Assembly: GCA_028712665.1 (NCBI GenBank)
Contig: JAQTRC010000009.1
Location: 1 to 49,539 of the forward strand
Length of the DNA stretch: 49,539 nt
Source of the DNA: Desulfuromonadaceae bacterium
Lineage (GTDB): Bacteria; Desulfobacterota; Desulfuromonadia; Geobacterales; Pseudopelobacteraceae
Direction of reading: 5' to 3'
Shown: piece after piece, positions 44,116-49,539 of the stretch
How positions within the stretch are numbered: the stretch's first letter is position 1
How the letters are laid out: each line of letters opens with the position of its first letter
Notes under the pieces: model-generated
What the model was told of the DNA's origin: nothing
Databases searched by the model: none
The model's input: only the letters and a program-made list of their open reading frames with translations
Made by a program: the position numbers and the translations under genes

Positions 44116-45854
44116 AACGAATCCTCACAAGTTGTCAGAAATTCATTTGGCGACACGACCCTGTCGATGCGGCCATCAATCATTTCCGCCACTCTTTCGG
44201 CGCGTGACAGCGTCTGTTCGCGATGGCTTATGACCAGCACCGTGCGCCCACGGGCCAGCTTTTCCAGAGCATCACATACCAATTGTTCATTTTCGGGGTC
44301 AAGCCCGGCAGTAGGTTCGTCCAGAACGACCAGCGTTGCAGGAGACAAATATGCCCTGGCAAGAGCAAGACGCCTCAATTCGCCTCCTGACAATCCGGCG
44401 CCGCGATCCCCCAGGAGTGTGCCCAGACCATCAGGAAGATGAGAGACGAATTTGTCGGCTGCTGCAGCTTCGAGAGCAGAATTTATCTCATTCTCATTGG
44501 CATCAGGCCGCCCCAGAAGCAGATTTTCCCGCACAGTTCCCGAACTGAAATATGGAGATTGAGGGACCCAGGCAAGTCTGGATCTCCAGGATTCCGGTGC
44601 ATACAAGGTGAGGTCCTGCCCATTGACAAGGATACGCCCTGATTCAGGTCTGGCAAGTCCGACTAGAAGCCGCGCAAGAGTCGTCTTGCCAGCGCCGCTT
44701 TCCCCAACCAGGGCGGTGATGCTGCCTGACTGCAGTTCCAGATCAACGCCGCTTACCCCTCCCCTGTTGCCGCCATAGCGAAATGAAACTCCTTCAAAGA
44801 GTACGGAAGGGGGACCGGTCGGAGCTAACAGAGTCCCTGCAAACCCTTCAGGTAACGGCTTGGCCAACAGTGGCGCGATCCGTTCGGCAGCGGCGATCCC
44901 CTGCATCCTGGCGTGATATGAGAGCCCCAGATTACGAAGCGGAAGATAGAATTCCGGAGCCATAAGCAACACGAAAAGACCTTCTCCGAGGGTAAGAGTT
45001 CCCAAGAGGAGCCTGAAACCGGTTATTACCGCAACCAGCGCAGTCCCGACTGTTGCAAAAAACTCCAGGGCAAATGCAGAGAGAAAGGCAAGACGCAATA
45101 CCGTCATGGTAGCCGTGCGGTACTCTTCCGAAACGCGGGCCACGACTTTAGCTTCCATTTTTGCAGCACCGAAGATGATCAGATCGGGTAACCCCTGAAC
45201 AAGGTCGAGCAAATGTCCGGACATTCGTGAGAGACGGCCCCATTGACGACGATGGAGCTTTTCGGAACCTCGGCCGATGAGGATCATAAAGAGAGGAATA
45301 CATGGGGCAGAAAAGAGCAGCACCAAACCGGAGCGCCATTCGGATGGAACTATTATGATCAGAAACATGAGCGGCAGAATTGCCGCCAGGGCTAGTTGGG
45401 GGAGAAAACGGGTAAAATAGTGTTCCAGCTCATCGACACCCCTGGTAACGGTCTCAATCAACGGTCCGGTTTCATTTCCTGCAAGACCGACCGCTCCAAG
45501 CGACTGTATCTTGCGGTACAGTTTGCTGCGGACCGCCTGTTTGACTCTCGCTGCGGCTGCAGAAGAGCTGCTTTCCAGAATGAACATGCAGAGGCTTCGA
45601 CCTGCAGCGAGGAGAACCAGCGCTGCAGCAAGGGGAATAACTGAAGAGACCCCTTCACCCTGCATAACGATATGTTGGCAGGCTAAAGCCAGCAACCGCG
45701 CTTGAAGAACTACCAGTAATCCGATTCCGGCGGAGAGGCAAACAACGCTCAACAAAAACCAACGGATTTTTCCGGCTTCAACAGTTAACCAATGTTCCGG
45801 ACTGTTATCAAGCTGGCTGCCTTTATCTGTACACTCTTCAGAATATTCAGTCAT
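44112..45854 (-). CDS. cydD: Glutathione/cysteine ABC exporter permease-ATPase CydD
   Basis: This 580-residue half-transporter has a six-helix membrane domain and an ATPase domain with Walker A G-E-S-G-A-G-K-T-T, signature L-S-G-G-E-L-R-R and Walker B L-V-V-L-D-E-P-T-A-G-L-D. The P-E-F-Y-L-P-L-R-N-L-G segment at the end of the membrane domain is typical of CydD. It precedes cydC with a 4-nt overlap. The cydA-cydB pair lies about 270 bp downstream on the same strand, so the whole bd oxidase kit is together. Confidence 0.9.
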   Translation of the reverse strand: MTEYSEECTDKGSQLDNSPEHWLTVEAGKIRWFLLSVVCLSAGIGLLVVLQARLLALACQHIVMQGEGVSSVIPLAAALVLLAAGRSLCMFILESSSSAAAARVKQAVRSKLYRKIQSLGAVGLAGNETGPLIETVTRGVDELEHYFTRFLPQLALAAILPLMFLIIIVPSEWRSGLVLLFSAPCIPLFMILIGRGSEKLHRRQWGRLSRMSGHLLDLVQGLPDLIIFGAAKMEAKVVARVSEEYRTATMTVLRLAFLSAFALEFFATVGTALVAVITGFRLLLGTLTLGEGLFVLLMAPEFYLPLRNLGLSYHARMQGIAAAERIAPLLAKPLPEGFAGTLLAPTGPPSVLFEGVSFRYGGNRGGVSGVDLELQSGSITALVGESGAGKTTLARLLVGLARPESGRILVNGQDLTLYAPESWRSRLAWVPQSPYFSSGTVRENLLLGRPDANENEINSALEAAAADKFVSHLPDGLGTLLGDRGAGLSGGELRRLALARAYLSPATLVVLDEPTAGLDPENEQLVCDALEKLARGRTVLVISHREQTLSRAERVAEMIDGRIDRVVSPNEFLTTCEDSF

Positions 45855-45908
45855 AGAGCCAATGCGTGCAGCAATTCCCGCTTAATTGTTTCCGGAGTAA
45901 AGATTGTA

Positions 45909-47801
45909 TCAGAGTGCCTTGCCGGCCACCTTGAATACAAAGTCGTAATTGAGAATATCTTCCCACTTGAAGCCTTTGGCGGTCGAACGGGTATCGTCGC
46001 CTTCGCTGTAAGGTTTTCCGGGTATGTAGAACCAATTCATGATCGCCTCGCCGGATGCGCGAAAAACGATCCAGTATTTGCCAGGCTTCAGTCTGCTCTG
46101 TGCATCGTGGGAGAAACTGAAATCTACCCAGTAGTAGCCAGGTTTGCGGGTAATCTTTTCCAGAGAAACCAGGTTTGACCTTATACCGTCAAGAATATTC
46201 GGTCTGCCGTCTGCATCCCTGACAAGGTCGACGTACACATTACCGTCCCCGCCAAATTTACGCATTGCCAAAGAGACCTTGTCCAGAGCCATTCCGTCCT
46301 TAAGATAGAATGCCTGGGCGAAAATATACTGGGACGTAACATATTCCGAAGTTTCCTTATCGAAGATGCGGGTACCCACATTGCCTTGAACGCTATAACC
46401 ATTCACCAGGTTTGGGAATTCCATATTGCCGAAGAGCATTGCAGAGCCGGCGGCCGGCTTCTTGTGTTTGATCTCCTTTTTGACGACGGCTACAGCTGGT
46501 TTCGAAGGGCGTTTAACAGGCGGCTTGGTTGTTTTCCCCGTTTTAATCTTAATATCGCCATCATCGTAACCTTCAGTATCAACAGATTTGGCATCATCAT
46601 AGCCGGCGCCGGACGATGGTTCTGGAGATTTATCCGTGGGCTTTACGGTGGGTTCTACAGGTTTAACAGGAGGTTTTAGAGCCGGTTTTACCGGTTGCTT
46701 GGTTGTGGGTTTAACATTAGCTGAAACATTCGGCCCATCAGGAGCTTCGGTAACAGGGGCAACCGACCTGCCAGCCACAAGGTTACTGATGATGTAGGAA
46801 CGAGGCTCTTTTCCGGTACTTTTGACTGCCAACTTGATATCGTCCGATTTGAAGGCGCCTTCAATCAGTTCAGAGTAGCGGGGAAGATAAGGTGTCCCGC
46901 TCCATGTATCGTTTATGTCGCGCGAGTCCAGACCGTGGGTCTGCTTGATATGGCGGGAGGAGGTGAATTGCCGCGATTGCTGCGGATCGTAAGGGAGCCA
47001 GCCAAGATCCGGGAAGTAGATTTCCATCCAGGCATGCCCCCCCTGCCCCATGCTCTGCACGATCGAGTTCCGACTATCTATCGGCACCTTCCAGGAATCT
47101 TTCAGGGTTATACCTCCCACAATCCGGGCCGGGATTCCGACGCTGCGCAAAAGGGCTATATTGAGATGGGCAAAGTTCTGGCAATTGCCGCTTTTTGTCT
47201 CCAACGTATAGAGTGCATCATACTTGGGGGGGTTAAAGGTGTATTTGATCGCATCGGTTACATGGTTGGTGATAGCGGAGACAGCCTCATACTCATTCCT
47301 GGCTCCGGCGGTCAATTTCCTGGCAAGGTCTGCAATATCAGCGGAGTCCGACTGCACCATCTCCGTGGATTTGAGATATACGGCATCACTGCCGGATACT
47401 TTTCCGATAGGAAATGGCGTACGGCTTTCCATGGCGGACAATTCAGAACGGACGTTGGCTATATAGCTGAGATTGATTCGGATGTCATTACCCGTATTTA
47501 CCCAGGAAACCTTCTGGAAACGGTTGCCAAAGCGGTCCTGCTCCACCGTTGAACTGTCCGGACGGGGATTCATTGCGAGATTCAGGCCGTCAACCGTCTG
47601 GCTGACACTTTTACTCTTGAAATCAGCCGGAAGGGCAAAACGGAATGAGAAGGACTTAACCGTGCCACTGTCGACACTGAATTCCATCTGTTGCCTCATT
47701 GCTATGCTGCTGTCAAGCAGACCTTCCAGCATCAGAGTTTTTGCATAAGCGCTGCCCGCAGTCAAAACAAGCGCAGTTGCCACAATAATAAGCTGTTTCA
47801 T
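45909..47801 (-). CDS. Secreted transglutaminase-like protein with Lys/Pro-rich linker
   Basis: This 630-residue protein has a signal peptide (M-K-Q-L-I-I-V to S-A-Y-A). An N-terminal beta domain is followed by a transglutaminase-type core with Cys in S-G-N-C-Q-N-F-A-H, His in G-G-H-A-W-M-E-I and Asp in L-P-Y-D-P. A low-complexity linker of K-P-P-V-K-P-type repeats follows (about residues 360-450), then a C-terminal beta-rich domain ending near 630. The fold usually gives a cysteine protease or amidase acting on peptides or cell wall; the substrate here is unknown. The start is the ATG at 47801 because GGGAGG is 8 nt upstream and the signal peptide follows. It lies upstream of cydD on the same strand with a 54-bp gap. 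Confidence 0.82.
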   Translation of the reverse strand: MKQLIIVATALVLTAGSAYAKTLMLEGLLDSSIAMRQQMEFSVDSGTVKSFSFRFALPADFKSKSVSQTVDGLNLAMNPRPDSSTVEQDRFGNRFQKVSWVNTGNDIRINLSYIANVRSELSAMESRTPFPIGKVSGSDAVYLKSTEMVQSDSADIADLARKLTAGARNEYEAVSAITNHVTDAIKYTFNPPKYDALYTLETKSGNCQNFAHLNIALLRSVGIPARIVGGITLKDSWKVPIDSRNSIVQSMGQGGHAWMEIYFPDLGWLPYDPQQSRQFTSSRHIKQTHGLDSRDINDTWSGTPYLPRYSELIEGAFKSDDIKLAVKSTGKEPRSYIISNLVAGRSVAPVTEAPDGPNVSANVKPTTKQPVKPALKPPVKPVEPTVKPTDKSPEPSSGAGYDDAKSVDTEGYDDGDIKIKTGKTTKPPVKRPSKPAVAVVKKEIKHKKPAAGSAMLFGNMEFPNLVNGYSVQGNVGTRIFDKETSEYVTSQYIFAQAFYLKDGMALDKVSLAMRKFGGDGNVYVDLVRDADGRPNILDGIRSNLVSLEKITRKPGYYWVDFSFSHDAQSRLKPGKYWIVFRASGEAIMNWFYIPGKPYSEGDDTRSTAKGFKWEDILNYDFVFKVAGKAL

Positions 47802-47911
47802 GAAGTATTCCTCCCGGACAGCGTTCGACATGACTGCTTCAACAAATGTGCATAGCTTAACACATATAAAAGATTTCGCACGCATCAATCAAATAATATG
47901 TTTATTCGCAA

Positions 47912-49471
47912 TTACTCCCATTCAATGGTCGCCGGAGGCTTGCTTGAAATATCGTACACGACACGATTGATCCCCTTGACTTCGTTGATAATCCTCCCAC
48001 TGATCCGGGCCAGATCTTCATACGGCATGGGGTACCAACCAGCGGTCATAAAATCCTTGGTCTCGACTGCCCGCAACGCGACAACGTACTCGTAGGTACG
48101 GCCATCTCCCATGACGCCGACGCTCTTGACCGGTAAAAACACCGCAAAGGCCTGACTAATCTTGTCATAGTGTCCTGTGGCATAGAGTTCCTCAATATAG
48201 ATGGCATCGGCACGGCGCAGAATATCTGCATATTCCTTTTTCACCTCTCCCAGGATTCGCACTCCCAGTCCAGGACCTGGAAACGGGTGCCTCCAGACCA
48301 TCTGCCTGGGAAGACCAAGCTCCTCACCGATGGCCCGCACCTCGTCCTTGAAAAGTTCTCGAAGCGGTTCAAGCAGCTTGAGTTTCATATGCTCGGGCAA
48401 ACCTCCGACATTATGATGACTCTTGATACTGTGGGCCTTTCCGGTCTTGGCGCCCGCAGATTCTATCACGTCGGGATAGATTGTTCCCTGGGCCAGCCAG
48501 TTGGCATCTCTTATAAGCTTTGATTGTTCTTCGAAGATATCTACGAAAAGGGCGCCAATTATCTTGCGCTTTTTTTCAGGATCAGCCTCACCGGCCAAGG
48601 CCGATAGAAAGCGATGTTCGGCATCAACCCGAATCACCCTGACTCCCAGGTTCTCACCGAAGGTCGCCATTACCTGGTCCCCCTCCCCCATACGCAAAAG
48701 ACCGTTATCGACAAAGACACAGGTCAACTGGTCACCTATGGCGCGATGAATCAGGGCCGCCGCCACAGAAGAATCCACTCCGCCGGAGAGTCCGAGAATT
48801 ACCCTGTCACTGCCGACCTGGCTCCGGATGCGCTCCACCGCATCCTCAATGATATGGCCGGGGGTCCATTGACCGGTACATCCGCATATCTTTCGGGCAA
48901 AGGTATTTATCAGCAATTCGCCCCTTGGTGTATGATTTACTTCGGGGTGAAACTGTACTCCGTAAAGTTTTCTATCGACATTCTGAATGGCGCATACCGC
49001 TGCGTTTGATGTCTCTGCAACGACCTCAAAACCTTTCGGAACCTGTTTCACATGATCGCCGTGGCTCATCCAGACCGGACTTTTCCCCTCGACAAAAAAA
49101 CCGTCGAAAAGAGAACCGGGGTGACCGGCTGCCAGCAGGTCGGCGTGGCCGAACTCACGCTTACCGGCCGGTACGACCTCCCCGCCGAAATGACGGCTCA
49201 TCAGCTGCATCCCATAGCAGATGCCCAATACCGGCACGCCCAGTTCGAAAAGCTCTTCGGCCACCGAAGGGGCACCCTCATCATAGACAGACTTTGGCCC
49301 ACCCGAGAGAATGATGCCACTGGGAGCAAACAGGCGGATAGCGGCCATGTTCAAATCATACGGATGCAGTTCGCAGTATACATGAGCCTCGCGTACCCTG
49401 CGGGCAATCAACTGGGTATATTGGGAACCGAAATCGAGAATCAGGATTTTCTGGCTATGGATGTCGGTCAT
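47912..49471 (-). CDS. guaA: GMP synthase (glutamine-hydrolysing)
   Basis: This 519-residue enzyme converts XMP to GMP. The N-terminal class I amidotransferase domain starts [11 protein letters not shown] and has the nucleophile in G-I-C-Y-G-M-Q and the His-Glu pair in F-H-P-E-V. The ATP-pyrophosphatase domain has [10 protein letters not shown]. The C-terminal dimerisation domain ends in the typical P-P-A-T-I-E-W-E. I start it at the ATG at 49471; an in-frame GTG directly precedes it. The gene that usually precedes it, guaB, would lie beyond the window edge. Confidence 0.96.
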   Translation of the reverse strand: MTDIHSQKILILDFGSQYTQLIARRVREAHVYCELHPYDLNMAAIRLFAPSGIILSGGPKSVYDEGAPSVAEELFELGVPVLGICYGMQLMSRHFGGEVVPAGKREFGHADLLAAGHPGSLFDGFFVEGKSPVWMSHGDHVKQVPKGFEVVAETSNAAVCAIQNVDRKLYGVQFHPEVNHTPRGELLINTFARKICGCTGQWTPGHIIEDAVERIRSQVGSDRVILGLSGGVDSSVAAALIHRAIGDQLTCVFVDNGLLRMGEGDQVMATFGENLGVRVIRVDAEHRFLSALAGEADPEKKRKIIGALFVDIFEEQSKLIRDANWLAQGTIYPDVIESAGAKTGKAHSIKSHHNVGGLPEHMKLKLLEPLRELFKDEVRAIGEELGLPRQMVWRHPFPGPGLGVRILGEVKKEYADILRRADAIYIEELYATGHYDKISQAFAVFLPVKSVGVMGDGRTYEYVVALRAVETKDFMTAGWYPMPYEDLARISGRIINEVKGINRVVYDISSKPPATIEWE

Positions 49472-49539
49472 CACTAAGTCTTTCTGAAATGTGTTATTTT
49501 ACATCTCCATGAAGCTAGGATTTTTTCGTCCTGGCAAGG

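Noticed and set aside
49509..49539. Start of a plus-strand gene at the right edge (ATG at 49509)
   Set aside because: Only ten codons are visible with no ribosome site upstream. It cannot be distinguished from intergenic sequence or the end of a minus-strand gene.

Overview
The window reads as a contig end from a Gram-negative, anaerobically respiring bacterium, most likely a member of the Desulfuromonadales/Geobacter group. This is an inference from gene content: a periplasmic c7-type triheme cytochrome, a Tat-exported molybdoenzyme, squalene-hopene cyclase with HpnA, short cytochrome bd, several NtrC-type regulators and a BirA-type biotin operator. Nothing in the window fixes the species.

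Layout. (1) 1-23 is Illumina adapter, followed by the tail of a 47-residue TPR-like repeat gene that carries an in-frame stop. (2) 999-1716 is a PIN-toxin/RHH-antitoxin pair in reversed gene order with a palindromic operator. (3) 1889-8435, minus strand, holds squalene-hopene cyclase, hpnA, dxs, pyrF and rlmB, an isoprenoid/hopanoid block joined to housekeeping genes. (4) 8663-9633 is yhbY plus a HAD phosphatase. (5) 9675-11575 is a two-gene operon of an LsrF-like aldolase/thiolase and a zinc dehydrogenase. (6) 12052-14337 is an orphan hybrid sensor kinase that looks compositionally foreign. (7) 14576-17458 is a tightly overlapping run of yraN, yjbQ, a split NAD synthetase (amidase plus nadE) and a SUI1/YciH factor. 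(8) 17697-21787 is tRNA-Leu, tig-clpP-clpX, an HU gene and a tRNA Asp-Val-Asp cluster. (9) 21852-23231 is an orphan NtrC-type regulator. (10) 23514-26648 is the bioB-bioD-bioA operon under a BirA box. (11) 26765-28804 holds rlpA, a YkgJ-type protein and a CheX-like protein.

(12) 29154-38423, all minus strand, is the most interesting part. It is a respiratory and regulatory locus: periplasmic oxyanion-binding protein (PhnD family), membrane histidine kinase and NtrC-family regulator, then a 261-bp control region with two palindromes, then triheme cytochrome, ArrA/PsrA-type molybdopterin catalytic subunit, four-cluster Fe-S subunit, TorD chaperone and a second Fe-S protein. The order resembles the AioXSR/ArxXSR three-component sensors of arsenic metabolism. 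However, the regulator has lost the Walker A lysine, the GAFTGA loop and the Walker B glutamate, and the downstream promoter looks sigma70-like. No membrane-anchor subunit is present, so the triheme cytochrome is the likely electron donor.

(13) 38632-49471 holds a BI-1 family membrane protein, cydDC and cydAB for a short cytochrome bd, a secreted transglutaminase-like protein with a Lys/Pro-rich linker, and guaA. No CRISPR array, transposase, integrase, rRNA or prophage gene was seen.
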